From Lysobacter sp. K5869 (GTDB taxonomy: Bacteria > Pseudomonadota > Gammaproteobacteria > Xanthomonadales > Xanthomonadaceae), in the NCBI RefSeq assembly GCF_018847975.1, contig NZ_CP072597.1:5856001-5920000 (forward strand): DNA of 64,000 nt, given 5' to 3'. A model generated the notes under the pieces. The model saw nothing but the letters and a program-made list of their open reading frames with translations, made no database searches and was not told the DNA's origin. Positions 1 to 10,060 of this stretch are shown one piece after another (positions within the stretch are counted from its first letter, which is position 1; every line of letters begins with the position of its first letter). Made by a program: the position numbers and the translations under genes.

Positions 1-2
1 CC

Positions 3-2543
3 CGACTTCGCCGTTGGCTGCGCTGGGCGCTGTACGCGTTCATCGGCGCGGCCCTGCTGGGCGCGATCGCGCTCGGCACGCTGTACTACCTGATCGTGCC
101 CAAGCTCCCGGACGTCGAGACCCTGCGCACGATCGAGCTGCAGGAGCCGATGTACGTCTACGCCCGCGACGGCCGCCTGATGGCGATGTTCGGCGAGACC
201 CGGCGCTACCCGGTGGCGATCGAGGACGTGCCCGACCGCCTCAAGAACGCGTTCATCGCGATCGAGGACTCGCGCTTCTACACCCACCACGGCATCGACT
301 ACAAAGGCATCGCCCGCGCGGTGTGGCTGCTGGCCACCACCGACGACAAGCGCGTGCCCGGCGGCTCGACCATCACCCAGCAGGTCGCGCGCCAGTACTT
401 CCTGAGCTCGGAATACAGCTACAAGCGCAAGCTCGGCGAGATGCTGCTGGCGATGCGCATGGAGCGCGAGCTGAGCAAGGACGAGATCTTCGAGCTGTAC
501 TTGAACAAGAGCTTCTTCGGCAACCGCGCCTACGGCGTGGGCGCAGCGGCCGAGTTCTACTACGGCAAGAAGATGAGCGAGCTGAGCCTGGACGAGATGG
601 CCTCGCTCGCCGGCATTCCGAAGTTCCCGTCCAGCGGCAACCCGCTGAGCAATCCCGACCGCGCCAAGATCCGTCGCGACTACATCCTCGACCGCATGGC
701 CGAGCAGAACTTCATCCCGCGCGCCGAGGCCGACGCGGCCAAGGCCGTACCGATGCACGCGACGCCGCACGAGCGTCCGGTCGAGGTCTACGCGCCGTAC
801 GTGGCCGAAATGGTGCGCCAGGAAATGGTCGCTCGTTACGGCGCCGAGGCGCTGACCAAGGGCTACCACGTCACCACCACCATCGATCCTGAGCTGCAGA
901 TCGCGGCCGACAAGGCGATCCGCGACGGCCTGTCGGTGTACGACCGCCGCCACGGCTGGCACGGCGTGGAGCAGCACTTCGAGCTGGCGCCGAGCGAAGA
1001 CGCCACCGCCGCGCGCGTGCGCCTGCGCGGCATCCCGGCGCAGGCCAATCTGCTGCCGTCGGTGGTGTTGTCGGTGGCCGGCTCGCAGGCCAACGTGGTC
1101 CTCGCCGACGGCACCGAGCTGAGCCTGGGCGACAAGCAAGGCTTCCTCGGCCGCAGCCCCGGCAGCCTGCTCAAGCGCGGCGACCTCGCCCGCATCGCCA
1201 AGACCGAAACCCTCGCCGCCGAGCCCAAGCCCGGCGAAACGCCGGCGCCGCCGACGGTGAGCTATCGCCTGGATCAGCTGCCGCAAGCGCAGGCCGCGCT
1301 GGTCTCGCTGGAACCGAGCAACGGCGCGCTGCGCGCGTTGTCCGGCGGCTACAGCTTCGCCGGCGCCAAGTTCAACCGCGCCACCCAGGCGCGGCGCCAG
1401 CCGGGTTCGAGCTTCAAGCCGTTCGTGTACGCGGCCGCGTTCGAACGCGGCTACAACCCGGCCTCGATCGTGCTCGACGCGCCGGTGGTGTTCAAGGACC
1501 GCCGCGGCCACATCTGGCGCCCGCAGAACGACAGCGGCAACTTCGCCGGCCCGATGCGCGTGCGCGAGGCGATGGTGCAGTCGCGCAATCTGGTCTCGGT
1601 GCGTTTGCTCGACGCGATCGGCGTCGACTTCGCGCGCAAGTACATCAGCCACTTCGGTTTCGACATCGAGCAACTGCCGCCGAACCTGTCGATGTCGCTG
1701 GGCACCGCCTCGCTGACGCCGCTGTCGGTCGCGCGCGGCTACGCCACCTTCGCCAACGGCGGTTTCCGCGTCGATCCGTGGTTCATCGACGAGGTCAAGG
1801 ACCGCGCCGGCGCCGTGGTGTTCAAGGAAAAACCCGCCACCGCCTGCGCGCAGTGCGTCGGCCGCGGCGGCACCGCGAGCGCGGCGCTGCCGGCCAACAA
1901 CATCGTCGACGGTTTCAATCTCGGCCCCGCGCCGGGCGCGGTCGCCGACGCCAAGAAGCCCGACCCGAAGGCGGCCAAGGACAAGGACAAGAAGAAGGAC
2001 AAGCCCGAAGAGCCGGCGAAGAAGCTCACGCCGGAAGAGATCGCGCAGATCAAGGTCGCGCCGCGCGCGATCGACGACCGCATCGCTTACCAGATCGTTT
2101 CGATGCTGCGCGACGTGGTCAAGCGCGGCACCGGCACCGCGGCCAAGGTGCTCGGCCGCGACGACGTCGGCGGCAAGACCGGTTCGACCAACGATCACCG
2201 CGACGCGTGGTTCTCCGGCTTCGGCGGCCCCTACGTCACCACGGTCTGGGTCGGCCGCGACAACTACAAGTCGCTGGGCTACCGCGAGTACGGCGGCAAG
2301 GCCGCGCTGCCGATCTGGATCGACTACATGCGCGTCGCGCTCAAGGATCAGCCGATCCACGACAACGAGCCGCCGGAAGGCATGGTCAAGGTGTCGGTCG
2401 GCGCCAACGGCTCGCTGATTCCCGACGGCGCCGGCGGCATCGTCGAGTGGGTCAAGGCCGAGGATCTGGAGCGCATGCAGACCTACACCGACTACGGCAC
2501 CGAGGAGAAGGCGCCGTCGGAAGAGTCGTTCGACATCTTCTGA
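3..2543 (+). CDS. mrcA: Penicillin-binding protein 1A, 5' end cut by window edge
   Basis: Bifunctional peptidoglycan glycosyltransferase and DD-transpeptidase, anchored in the inner membrane and acting in the periplasm. The frame is open from base 3, so the start codon lies upstream of the window; a GTG at 96 is not the start because in-frame codons before it encode a basic stretch and a hydrophobic membrane anchor. The glycosyltransferase domain shows [10 protein letters not shown] (about codon 88) and GGSTITQQ (about codon 120). The transpeptidase domain shows the SxxK motif in PGSSFKPF (about codon 469), an SRN triad and a KTG motif in [10 protein letters not shown] (about codon 725). A lysine-rich, proline-rich linker ([15 protein letters not shown]) sits inside the transpeptidase region, a variable insertion. 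846 codons are visible. A terminator follows 30 bases after the stop. Confidence 0.95.
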   Translation, partial: RLRRWLRWALYAFIGAALLGAIALGTLYYLIVPKLPDVETLRTIELQEPMYVYARDGRLMAMFGETRRYPVAIEDVPDRLKNAFIAIEDSRFYTHHGIDYKGIARAVWLLATTDDKRVPGGSTITQQVARQYFLSSEYSYKRKLGEMLLAMRMERELSKDEIFELYLNKSFFGNRAYGVGAAAEFYYGKKMSELSLDEMASLAGIPKFPSSGNPLSNPDRAKIRRDYILDRMAEQNFIPRAEADAAKAVPMHATPHERPVEVYAPYVAEMVRQEMVARYGAEALTKGYHVTTTIDPELQIAADKAIRDGLSVYDRRHGWHGVEQHFELAPSEDATAARVRLRGIPAQANLLPSVVLSVAGSQANVVLADGTELSLGDKQGFLGRSPGSLLKRGDLARIAKTETLAAEPKPGETPAPPTVSYRLDQLPQAQAALVSLEPSNGALRALSGGYSFAGAKFNRATQARRQPGSSFKPFVYAAAFERGYNPASIVLDAPVVFKDRRGHIWRPQNDSGNFAGPMRVREAMVQSRNLVSVRLLDAIGVDFARKYISHFGFDIEQLPPNLSMSLGTASLTPLSVARGYATFANGGFRVDPWFIDEVKDRAGAVVFKEKPATACAQCVGRGGTASAALPANNIVDGFNLGPAPGAVADAKKPDPKAAKDKDKKKDKPEEPAKKLTPEEIAQIKVAPRAIDDRIAYQIVSMLRDVVKRGTGTAAKVLGRDDVGGKTGSTNDHRDAWFSGFGGPYVTTVWVGRDNYKSLGYREYGGKAALPIWIDYMRVALKDQPIHDNEPPEGMVKVSVGANGSLIPDGAGGIVEWVKAEDLERMQTYTDYGTEEKAPSEESFDIF

Positions 2544-2570
2544 TCGCGCGCCGCGATCGTCGCGAACCCG

Positions 2571-2604
2571 AAAGCCGCACGCCTCGCGCGTGCGGCTTTT
2601 TTCT
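2571..2604 (+). terminator. Rho-independent terminator after PBP1A gene
   Basis: A GC-rich stem (AAGCCGCAC pairing with GTGCGGCTT) is followed at once by a run of T. It ends the PBP1A transcript. The remaining bases up to 2845 hold no gene that I can support. Confidence 0.85.
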
Positions 2605-2845
2605 TGCGCGGCCGCTGCGCGCAGGCGCTTCGCCGTGGGATCGCCGACCGCCCGGACCAAGAGCCACACGGCCTTCGCGCCGCGCTAACGCCCGCCTGAA
2701 CGCCGCCCGCGTGCCCGTTCTGGCGTCTCGCCGCGCACACCGGTTCAGACATTGCCGGGCCGCACGGACGTGCTAGCTTTGGGCTGCCGGCGCGACCCGG
2801 CCGCGGCGAGCGCCCTCGCCGTGACGTGCCCGCCCGGAGGTCGAG

Positions 2846-3499
2846 ATGCACCAGGCCCGACAGCACGCGCACCAGCATGCCCAGACCCGCACCCGCGAAC
2901 GCCGCCGCAGCGTGGCCCACGAAGCGGCCAGGCTCATGGCCGAAAGCGGATTCCGCGATTACCACCAAGCCAAGCTCAAGGCCGCCGAACGGCTCGGCAT
3001 CTTCGACGATGCCTCGCTGCCGGCCAACCGAGAAATCGAAGACGCGCTGCGCGAGTACCAGCGCCTGTTCCAGCGCGAGCACGCCGACGGCCTGCGCCAG
3101 CGCCGCGAAGCCGCGCTGCGCGCGATGGAGTTCTTCGCCGCGTTCGAGCCGCGTCTGGTCGGCCCGGTGCTCGACGGCACCGCCGACGCGCGCAGCCCGG
3201 TCGCGCTGCATTTGTACTGCGACGATTTCGAGGCGGTGCCGCGCTTTCTCGAACAACACCACATCCCCGCCGAAACCCGCGAACGCCGCCTGCGCCTGGA
3301 TCGCGAGCGCAGCGAGGAGTTTCCGGTGTGGGTGTTCAGCGCCGAGGATCTCGGCTTCGACCTGACCGTGCTGCCGCTGGACGTGCTGCGTCAGGCGCCG
3401 CTGTCCAACGTCGACGAGAAGCCGATGAAGCGCGCTTCGGCCGCGCAGCTGCGGCAGTTGCTGACCGAAGAGGACATCGCGCTGTTCGAGCGAGGGTAA
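2846..3499 (+). CDS. Conserved hypothetical protein, possibly degenerate nucleotidyltransferase fold
   Basis: 217 residues, soluble, no signal peptide. GGAGG at 2836-2840 lies five bases before the ATG and fixes the start. The N-terminus is rich in His and Arg (MHQARQHAHQHAQTR), followed by predicted helices. The middle part (LVGPVLDGTADARSPVALHLYCDD) has the rhythm of an MNT-type nucleotidyltransferase strand-loop-strand, but the Gly-Ser and DxD catalytic pattern is not intact, so catalysis is doubtful. I do not recognise a named family with certainty. It stands alone between a terminator and the next gene. The coding sequence itself looks sound: codon bias matches its neighbours and the ribosome-binding site is strong. 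Confidence 0.7.
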   Translation: MHQARQHAHQHAQTRTRERRRSVAHEAARLMAESGFRDYHQAKLKAAERLGIFDDASLPANREIEDALREYQRLFQREHADGLRQRREAALRAMEFFAAFEPRLVGPVLDGTADARSPVALHLYCDDFEAVPRFLEQHHIPAETRERRLRLDRERSEEFPVWVFSAEDLGFDLTVLPLDVLRQAPLSNVDEKPMKRASAAQLRQLLTEEDIALFERG

Positions 3500-3600
3500 G
3501 CGCGGAAGGTCAATTTCCCCGTGGTTTTTAGCGATTTCGGCGATGCGCGCAAGGCGCGTCGCCGGATGCGGCGACGGCGTCGAAAGGAATCGAAGCGATC

Positions 3601-4560
3601 ATGCAGGGAGCGCGCGCAGACAGAACTTCCGTGGCGACGTCGATGCGAACCGCGCGGCTCGCCGCTGGTTTCGTTCTCGCCGTGTGCCTGACCGGCGCAT
3701 CGACGCTCGCGCCCGCCACCACGCGCGCGGCCGCGACGCCGCCGTCCCGCTCCATCGCCGAACCCACCGTCGCCGAGCTGATCGCGCGCTTGCGCCAACG
3801 CGCCGCCGCCTCGCAACGCAGCCCCGCGGTGCGCGCCGATTACCTCGCCCTGCTGCGCGCACAGAACCTCGACGAACGGCAAGCGCCCTACGCCGATTTC
3901 GCCTGGCTGCGGCTGCTGTTCGAGGCCACCCGCGACGGCGGCTACTGGAATATGCGCTGGGCGATCACCGACCGCGAACCCAACTCCGACGCGATCTGGC
4001 GCCAATGGCAGGCCCAGCGCGCGCCCGCGCCCGACCGCGCCAGCGCGGTGGCCGAATGCGACGAGTTGTCGGCGTTCTACGCCGCGCTCGCGCGCCTGGG
4101 CGGCGTCGGCGACGTCGGGCTGCTGTGGCCCACCGCCAACCACACCGTCGCGGTCTGGCGCCTGCCCGGGCCGCCGCGCGAGGCGCGCATCGTGGTGCCG
4201 ACCACGCTGATCTTCCTGAGCCGCTACGACAGCTTCGGCACCCGCGGCTTCGATCCCTGGAAGCAGAAACGCATCTACCCCTACGCCCGTAACGACATCG
4301 CGCCTACGCAGCGCCTGCCGCCCGCGCTGACCGCGTTCCTGCTCGCCCAGGCCGACCGCTACGCCGACGCCTCCGCGCTGAGCCTGCAGCGCCTGCGCGA
4401 GTTGCGCGAAGGCGTGCTCAAAGGTTCGCTGGGCGCGGCCGAGGCGGCGAGCCGCGCGCGCCAGCAACGCGAGGCGCTGCCGGCCGGCGCGACCGCCGAT
4501 CTCGCCGCCTACGCGCATTTCATCGAGGCCATGCGCGGGCACGGGCCCGCACTGGATTGA
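3601..4560 (+). CDS. Exported protein of unknown function with transglutaminase-like Cys-His pattern
   Basis: 319 residues as drawn from the ATG at 3601; an in-frame ATG at 3643 would give a cleaner signal peptide (MRTARLAAGFVLAVCLTGAS), so the true start may be there. Residues 15-45 are hydrophobic and then Ala-rich, suggesting export to the periplasm. The region AECDELSAFYAAL (Cys153) followed by TANHTVAVW (His181) looks like the cysteine helix and histidine strand of transglutaminase-like cysteine proteases. I cannot confirm the third catalytic residue. AAGGA at 3584-3588 is 12 bases from the first ATG. No family name is assigned. Confidence 0.65.
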   Translation: MQGARADRTSVATSMRTARLAAGFVLAVCLTGASTLAPATTRAAATPPSRSIAEPTVAELIARLRQRAAASQRSPAVRADYLALLRAQNLDERQAPYADFAWLRLLFEATRDGGYWNMRWAITDREPNSDAIWRQWQAQRAPAPDRASAVAECDELSAFYAALARLGGVGDVGLLWPTANHTVAVWRLPGPPREARIVVPTTLIFLSRYDSFGTRGFDPWKQKRIYPYARNDIAPTQRLPPALTAFLLAQADRYADASALSLQRLRELREGVLKGSLGAAEAASRARQQREALPAGATADLAAYAHFIEAMRGHGPALD

Positions 4561-4661
4561 CCCGCCGGATCGATGCGCGCGATCCGCGCACCGGGCCGGC
4601 GCGCGCAAACCCAAGCGCGCGGCGCGTGGAATACTGCGCCGACACCGCAAAGGACCGCACC

Positions 4662-5678
4662 ATGCCCGCCCGCCCCGGACCGCAGCGCCATCCATCGAAC
4701 GCGCTGCTTGCGCTGCTCGTCCTGCTCGCTCCCGCCCTGCTCGCCCCCGCCGGCGCCGCCGAGCCCGCCGCGGCGCAGACGCGCTACCTGCAACTCGACC
4801 CGCACTGGACCGACGAGCCCTACCAATGGCAGCTCGACGACGGCACCGTGCTCAGCCGCGGCGTGACCGACGCGCAGGCGCGCGCCGCGGTCGCCGCGCG
4901 CCCGGGCCACGATCGCTACGCGCTGGAAACCGTGGTGATGCGCTATCCGATGCGGATCGCGGCCGCGTGCTGGAAACGGCCGCAGGCCGAGTTCGCGCAC
5001 TGCGTCGAGCCGGGCCCGGCCGGCCCCTCGCGCGGCCGCGCGCGGGCCGAGGCCGAGGCCGAACGCGCGCTCGACGAAGCCCAGCAGCGCCGACGCGAAC
5101 GCGCCGCCTGGACCGGGCTGGACGCGCAAGCCGTGGCCCAGCGCCTGCGCGGCGCGCTCGCCGCGCAGGCGCAATGGGAGAAAACGCTGCCCGCGCGGCG
5201 GACGCCGGCGCAGTTCGACTGCGCCCAGTCCAGCGCCCCGCCGCCGCTGGCGCCCGCCGGCCAAGGCCGCTTCCGCGCCGCGCTCGAAGCCGGCGCGCGC
5301 ACGCCGGCCGGCGAAGCCGAGCTGATCGCCGCCGCGCGCACCGGCCATTGGCGCGCGGCCGCGGCGCTGGCCAATCTGGCGCTGTACGACGACGACTGGG
5401 AGTCCGCTCAGACCATCGCCGCCTGGCTGCTCGAACGCGACCTGCCGGCCGGCTACAACGCGCTGGCGCGCAGCCTCGGCGCGGCCGACGCCTACGAACA
5501 CGGCCGCGCCGCGCCGGCCGAGCGCGAACAGTCCGCAAGACTGCGTTGGCGCGCGGTGCAGGCCGGCGATCCCGGCGCGCAGATGGACCTGGCCGACCAA
5601 CTCGCCGACAGCGATCCCGACGCCGCCGAGCGCCTGCGCGCCTGCGCCCGCGGCCGCTTTCCCGACATCGACGACTGA
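4662..5678 (+). CDS. Exported hypothetical protein with Sel1/TPR-like C-terminus
   Basis: The frame is open from 4557, but the ATG at 4662 is preferred: AAAGGA at 4649-4654 is well spaced and the protein then begins with a classical signal peptide (basic MPARPGPQR, a Leu/Ala-rich core, and an Ala-Ala-Glu region after GAA). The mature protein has a short N-terminal domain around residues 30-110 with YLQLDPHWTDEPYQWQ, then a charged helical stretch, then a helical repeat part (LANLALYDDDWESAQ, WRAVQAGDPGAQMDLADQLA) that resembles Sel1-like repeats. Probably periplasmic and involved in protein contacts, but the function is unknown. It may be co-transcribed with the preceding exported protein, about 100 bases upstream. 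Confidence 0.65.
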   Translation: MPARPGPQRHPSNALLALLVLLAPALLAPAGAAEPAAAQTRYLQLDPHWTDEPYQWQLDDGTVLSRGVTDAQARAAVAARPGHDRYALETVVMRYPMRIAAACWKRPQAEFAHCVEPGPAGPSRGRARAEAEAERALDEAQQRRRERAAWTGLDAQAVAQRLRGALAAQAQWEKTLPARRTPAQFDCAQSSAPPPLAPAGQGRFRAALEAGARTPAGEAELIAAARTGHWRAAAALANLALYDDDWESAQTIAAWLLERDLPAGYNALARSLGAADAYEHGRAAPAEREQSARLRWRAVQAGDPGAQMDLADQLADSDPDAAERLRACARGRFPDIDD

Positions 5679-5691
5679 GCCGGCGGCGCAA

Positions 5692-5727
5692 ACGAAAACG
5701 CCCCGCCGAAGCGGGGCGTTTTCTTCA
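5692..5727. terminator. Bidirectional hairpin terminator
   Basis: GAAAACGCCCCGC-CGAA-GCGGGGCGTTTTC is a perfect stem with an A tract on one side and a T tract on the other. It can end both the plus-strand gene at 4662-5678 and the minus-strand citrate synthase gene. Confidence 0.88.
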
Positions 5728-5777
5728 GCGAAGTCCGCGAGGCGCCGATCCGCCTGCGCGGACCGGCGCTGCGCGCA

Positions 5778-7082
5778 TCAGCGCTTGTCCGGCGACACGT
5801 AATCGCGCACGCCGTGGCCGGTGTAGATCTGGCGCGGACGGCCGATCTTGTTTTCCGGATCGTTCTGCTGCTCCAGCCAATGCGACACCCAGCCGGCGGT
5901 GCGGGCGATGGCGAACATGACGGTGAACATCTCCACCGGAATGCCGAGCGCCTTGTAAATGATGCCCGAGTAGAAGTCGACGTTCGGGTAGAGCTTGCGC
6001 TGGACGAAGTAATCGTCCTTCAGCGCGGCTTCTTCCAGCTTCATCGCCACGTCCAGCAGCGGGTCGTTGATGCCCAGCTCGCCGAGCACGTCGTGGGTCA
6101 TCTTGCGCACCAGCGCGGCGCGCGGGTCGTAGTTCTTGTAGACGCGGTGGCCGAAGCCCATCAGGCGGAAGCCCGATTCCTTGTCCTTGGCCTTTTCGAC
6201 CGCCGACTTGACGTTCTCCGGACGGCCGATCTCGTTGAGCATCTTGAGCACGGCTTCGTTGGCGCCGCCGTGCGCCGGCCCCCACAGCGCGGCGACGCCG
6301 GAGGCGACGCTCACGTACGGGTTGGCGCCGGTCGAGCCGACCAGACGCACGGTCGAGGTCGAGGCGTTCTGCTCGTGATCGGCGTGCAGGATGAACAACA
6401 GGTCCATCGCCTTGGCGGCGACCGGGCTCAGCTCCAGCGGCTCGCTCGGCACTTCGAACAGCATGTGCAGGAAGCGCGTGGTGTAGTCGAGGCTGTTCTT
6501 CGGGTAACGGATCGGCCAGCCGATGGAATAGCGGTGGCAGGCGGCGGCGATCGTCGGCACCTTGGCGATCAGACGGATCGCGGCCAGGCGGCGCTGCTCC
6601 GGATCTTCCAGGTCGAGTTCGTTGTGGTAGAAGCTCGCCATCGAGCCGAGCATGCCGACCAGCATCGCCATCGGATGCGCGTCGTGGCGGAAGCCGTAGA
6701 GGAAGGTGCGGAAGGCCTCGTGCATCATCGTGTGATGCGTGACCTCATGCTCGAACTTGGAGAACTCGCCCGCGGTCGGCAGTTCGCCGTTCATCAGCAG
6801 GTAGGCGACTTCCAGGAAGTTCGACTTCTCGGCCAGCTGCTCGATCGGGTAACCGCGGTACAGCAGCACGCCGGCGTCGCCGTCGATGTAGGTGATGGCC
6901 GACTTGCAGCTCGCCGTCGCGGTGAAGCCCGGGTCGTAGGTGAACATCCCGGTTTCCTTCGGCAGCTTGCCGATGTCGACGCAGGACGCGCCGAGGGTGG
7001 GATGCTGCACCGGCAGGGCAAAGTTCTTATCGCCGGCGGTGACGCTCACCTGGTCCAGGCGTTTGTTGGAATCTTCGGACAC
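5778..7082 (-). CDS. gltA: Citrate synthase
   Basis: Condenses acetyl-CoA and oxaloacetate to citrate, the entry step of the TCA cycle; cytoplasmic. The 434-residue length fits the hexameric, NADH-sensitive type II enzymes of Gram-negative bacteria. Visible hallmarks are the active-site block [17 protein letters not shown], the [12 protein letters not shown] block and [14 protein letters not shown] with its CoA and oxaloacetate-binding residues. The open frame extends to 7145, but the GTG at 7082 gives the expected N-terminus ([17 protein letters not shown]) and has GAGGAG seven bases upstream. Its promoter should lie in 7083-7300. The gene is monocistronic, with a terminator about 50 bases after its stop. 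Confidence 0.97.
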   Translation of the reverse strand: MSEDSNKRLDQVSVTAGDKNFALPVQHPTLGASCVDIGKLPKETGMFTYDPGFTATASCKSAITYIDGDAGVLLYRGYPIEQLAEKSNFLEVAYLLMNGELPTAGEFSKFEHEVTHHTMMHEAFRTFLYGFRHDAHPMAMLVGMLGSMASFYHNELDLEDPEQRRLAAIRLIAKVPTIAAACHRYSIGWPIRYPKNSLDYTTRFLHMLFEVPSEPLELSPVAAKAMDLLFILHADHEQNASTSTVRLVGSTGANPYVSVASGVAALWGPAHGGANEAVLKMLNEIGRPENVKSAVEKAKDKESGFRLMGFGHRVYKNYDPRAALVRKMTHDVLGELGINDPLLDVAMKLEEAALKDDYFVQRKLYPNVDFYSGIIYKALGIPVEMFTVMFAIARTAGWVSHWLEQQNDPENKIGRPRQIYTGHGVRDYVSPDKR

Positions 7083-7528
7083 GAAACACTCCTCAGTCTG
7101 CTGCCGCAGGGATGGCCGCGGCAGGAGGGCAACGGGGGGTCGCAAGCACGTTGCGATAGTGAATTATCGCACAACGCTTTCCGAGCCCAAGCTCGGACTT
7201 TGGTCGGCACGGCCGCCCCGGCGCGACGGATCGTTGCGCCGGACGCGGGCCGGCGGCGGCCACCGGTCAGTATTCGACCGCCGGGTTGCCGGGATGTGGC
7301 GGCTGGCTGCACGGGCCGCGGCGACAGCGCGCGGGCCGGCCCGGCGTGAATGCGATGAACGCCGCCGCGGTATGGAAAACGCGGCGCGGCGGGCGCGGGC
7401 TTGCCGGAACGGCCGGAAGAGTGCGCCCGGCGCAGCGGCAACGGCGGGCGGCTTCGCGCGCGCTGGCCCGACGAGCGCCGCGCGGCGCCCTTAAACGCGC
7501 GCGCCGCCGCCCCGCCCTTATCGCGCGC

Positions 7529-7563
7529 AAACGCAAACGGCCGCCCTTGCGGGCAGCCGTTGT
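7529..7563 (-). terminator. Probable terminator of the L31 gene
   Basis: On the minus strand the stem CGGCTGCCC-GCAA-GGGCGGCCG is followed by TTTGCGTTTGCG, an imperfect T tract. It lies about 60 bases after the rpmE2 stop. The bases between it and the start of citrate synthase (7083-7528) hold no supported gene and presumably carry the gltA promoter. Confidence 0.6.
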
Positions 7564-7620
7564 GCGTACAGCAGTTGCGTAGAACGAAGCTCCGCCGGAT
7601 CGCTCCGGCGCGGTACGCGA

Positions 7621-7863
7621 TTACTTCTGCGCGTAACGCTTGCGGAACTTGTCGACGCGGCCGCTGGTGTCCACGATCTTGTGCTTGCCCGTGTAGAACG
7701 GGTGCGAGGCCGACGAGATATCGACCTTGATCAGCGGATACTCAGCGCCATCGAGCTTGATCGTTTCCTTGCTCGACAGGGTCGAACGGGTCAGGATCTG
7801 GAAATCGGTGGTGACGTCCTGGAAGACGACGTCGCGGTATTCGGGATGGATGCCTGCCTTCAT
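7621..7863 (-). CDS. rpmE2: 50S ribosomal protein L31 type B
   Basis: 80 residues, beginning [16 protein letters not shown], the standard N-terminus of type B L31, a component of the 50S subunit at the intersubunit bridge. It has no cysteine at all, so it is the zinc-independent paralogue; type A proteins carry a CxxC pair. In many bacteria type B replaces type A during zinc shortage through Zur control. I could not identify a Zur box by eye. The frame continues upstream to a TTG at 7872, but the ATG at 7863 with AAGG upstream is the better start. It is a single gene flanked by its own terminator. Confidence 0.95.
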   Translation of the reverse strand: MKAGIHPEYRDVVFQDVTTDFQILTRSTLSSKETIKLDGAEYPLIKVDISSASHPFYTGKHKIVDTSGRVDKFRKRYAQK

Positions 7864-8024
7864 GGCACTCAACCTTAAGGTGTGCGGGAAAGTCGGGCAG
7901 TATAGCCACGCCTATAGGGGTCGCGCAAGTCCATGGACGATAAAGAAATTCATCGCATGGCCCCCTGAGAACCCAGGAGCCGGCGCCCCGCCCCGTTCGG
8001 GAGCGAGGCGCGGCCCGCACAGGC

Positions 8025-8960
8025 TCAGCCGGCCGCCAGCGCCGCGGCGATCAGGCGCTCGAACCGGGCCTGATCGTATTTCATCAAGATCGAGACCTTG
8101 TCCGCGCGCCCTTCCTGCCGGCGCCAATCCACCACCGTGGCGCCGCGGCTGTGGGTGCCTTCGAGTTCGATCGACACCGGCCGGTCCTGCACGTCCAGCG
8201 CGCCGTCGGGCTCGAGCGCGAACGCCATCGCCAGCGCGTCGGCCGCATGCCATTCGTCGCCGCGGCGGTCGATCGACCACAAGCGGGTCTTCTCGGAAAT
8301 GCGCTCGTAGAAACGGCCGCGCTCGGAACCGGCGGCGAGCCAGCCGACCACGCGGTCGTGGTGCAGGCCGTGCGCCATCACCGCTTCCCAATCGGCCAGA
8401 TCGATGCGCTCGAACGCCTCGAACACGATATGCGCGGCTTCCGGATCGAAGTAGATGTTGAACTCCGCCGCCGGCGTGATGTTGCCCTGGCAGGTCACCG
8501 CGCCGCCCATCACCACCAGACGCGCGATGCGTTGCGGCAGAGTCGGATCGAGCTTGAGCGCGAGCGCGACGTTGGTCAGCGGACCCAACGCCACCAGCAA
8601 CAGCTTGCCGGCGTGTTCGTGCGAGAGGCGGATGATCGCCAGCGCCGCGTGTTCGGCTTCTACTTGGCGCTTGGCGGCCTCAAAGCCGACATCGCCGAAA
8701 CCGTCCTGGCCGTGCACGTAGCCGGCGTCGGGCGAGGGATGCAGCAACGGCGCGTCGGCGCCGGCGAACACCGGAATGTCCTGGCCGGCCACTTCGCACA
8801 GTTTCAGCGCGTTGGCCACGGTGTGCTTAAGGCCGACGTTGCCGGCGGCGATGGTCAAACCCACGATGCGGTGACGCGGGTCGTTGAAGGCCATCAGCAG
8901 CGCCAGGGCGTCGTCCACGCCGGGATCGGTGTCGATGAGCAAGGGAATGCGATCGGTCAT
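8025..8960 (-). CDS. Inosine-uridine preferring nucleoside hydrolase
   Basis: Hydrolyses the N-glycosidic bond of ribonucleosides in purine or pyrimidine salvage; cytoplasmic. 311 residues, normal for the family. The N-terminal DTDPGVDDA motif (residues 10-18) supplies the calcium-binding aspartates. TNVALALKLDP and EFNIYFDPEAAHIVFEA are also typical; the NxD acidic loop is present in AEFNIYFDPE. C-terminal HSRGATVVDW is a usual family feature. Substrate preference (rihA, rihB or rihC type) cannot be decided from the sequence, so no symbol is given. It lies 10 bases after the DUF4166 gene, so the two are probably co-transcribed. Confidence 0.93.
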   Translation of the reverse strand: MTDRIPLLIDTDPGVDDALALLMAFNDPRHRIVGLTIAAGNVGLKHTVANALKLCEVAGQDIPVFAGADAPLLHPSPDAGYVHGQDGFGDVGFEAAKRQVEAEHAALAIIRLSHEHAGKLLLVALGPLTNVALALKLDPTLPQRIARLVVMGGAVTCQGNITPAAEFNIYFDPEAAHIVFEAFERIDLADWEAVMAHGLHHDRVVGWLAAGSERGRFYERISEKTRLWSIDRRGDEWHAADALAMAFALEPDGALDVQDRPVSIELEGTHSRGATVVDWRRQEGRADKVSILMKYDQARFERLIAAALAAG

Positions 8961-8970
8961 GATTCACTCG

Positions 8971-9603
8971 TTATGCGGAACATCGCGCAGCGGCATGCGC
9001 CGCGCCGGCCGGATCGGCCGAGGAGGCCGTAACGGCCGGGACAGCGTGCAGTGCGCCTTCGTAGCGCAGCAGTTCGCCGAAGGGAAACCAGGAAAACGAC
9101 ACGGCGAAGCGATAGCGCTCTTCGCCGTCGATGCGTTCGATGCGCTTGTAGGCATCGGTGCGCGGAAACAGGAAACGCGGCAGCGGCAGGCCGCGCGCGC
9201 TCAGGCCGAGCAGGCGCCAGCGCCAGCCGCCGCCGTCGAGGTCCACGCCCAGGCGCATGCGCACCGGGCCGGTGGCTTCGAGCCAATGGCCGTCGGGGAA
9301 GCGTCCGACCGGCTCGAACACCGAACGCAGTTCGCTGCCGTCGTCGAAACGGCGCAGCCACAGCATGCGTTCGGGTTCGTGGACGATGTCGACGCGGAAG
9401 CCGCGGCGCGCGCGGTCGCAGGGGATGCCCAGGCGGCGCGCGAGGCGGCGGCCGAGCAGGCCGGCGGGGCCGGTTCCAGTGCGCAGGTCGATCTCGCCGG
9501 CCAGGGCGCCGCCGTCGCGGTGCAGCGCCTGCAGCAAGGGGTGCAGCCGCTCGAAGGCGGGGCCGAACCAGTGGGTCGCCGCGTTGTGGGGAACTCCCGG
9601 CAT
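8971..9603 (-). CDS. DUF4166 domain protein
   Basis: 210 residues from the ATG at 9603, with GGAGA about 11 bases upstream. The open frame runs further upstream, but that part is low-complexity Arg/Ala sequence typical of high-GC non-coding DNA. HWFGPAFERLHPLLQALH at the N-terminus, followed by Gly-rich and Arg-rich strands and WLRRFDDGSELRS, matches my memory of the DUF4166 family. Function is unknown; such domains often occur next to or fused with saccharopine-dehydrogenase-like or NAD-binding proteins. Here the neighbour 10 bases downstream is a nucleoside hydrolase, a pairing that may only reflect shared transcription. Confidence 0.75.
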   Translation of the reverse strand: MPGVPHNAATHWFGPAFERLHPLLQALHRDGGALAGEIDLRTGTGPAGLLGRRLARRLGIPCDRARRGFRVDIVHEPERMLWLRRFDDGSELRSVFEPVGRFPDGHWLEATGPVRMRLGVDLDGGGWRWRLLGLSARGLPLPRFLFPRTDAYKRIERIDGEERYRFAVSFSWFPFGELLRYEGALHAVPAVTASSADPAGAAHAAARCSA

Positions 9604-10049
9604 CCGGGGCTCTGTCTCCAGCGGGCGGGACACTATATGCCAAAAAAACCGCGCGGGTGGGGCCTGCCGGCGGCCGCGGCGGACGCAGCCGGCAGACCCG
9701 GCACAGTCGCCTCGCCCGGGCCGCGCGACCGCAGCGGACGCCTGCGCGCGGCGGAAAATCCGCGAATTCCGAACTGGGTCGCACCCCGGCGGCGGGCGTC
9801 CGGCCGAACCGTGCGGAGCTTCCGGCCAACGGACACATCGCCGCCCTACCATGCGGCGAGCACCGGCCGCGCCGCATCGTCGGGGTTCGCGCATCGGAGT
9901 TCGCGCATCGACGCACGCGCGGCGCGAGCCGCCATCGACTCGCGCGACTCCATCGACGCGCCCCGACATCCGCGTGGCCCGGACCGCACGCCCCCACGGC
10001 GAACCCACGCCGCCGCCGAACGCGCGGCGCGGCGGGCCGCCGTCAATGC
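9604..10049. other. Long intergenic region without supported gene
   Basis: About 450 bases of very GC-rich sequence between the divergently transcribed DUF4166 and thioesterase genes. All frames that stay open read as Arg/Ala/Pro low-complexity peptide with no recognisable domain and no ribosome-binding site. It presumably holds both promoters. I see no repeat or RNA gene. Confidence 0.5.
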
Positions 10050-10060
10050 AAGGAGTCCGC

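Noticed and set aside
7286..7582. Plus-strand frame of 98 codons between gltA and rpmE2
   Set aside because: Arg/Ala-only composition, no ribosome-binding site, and it runs through the rpmE2 terminator.
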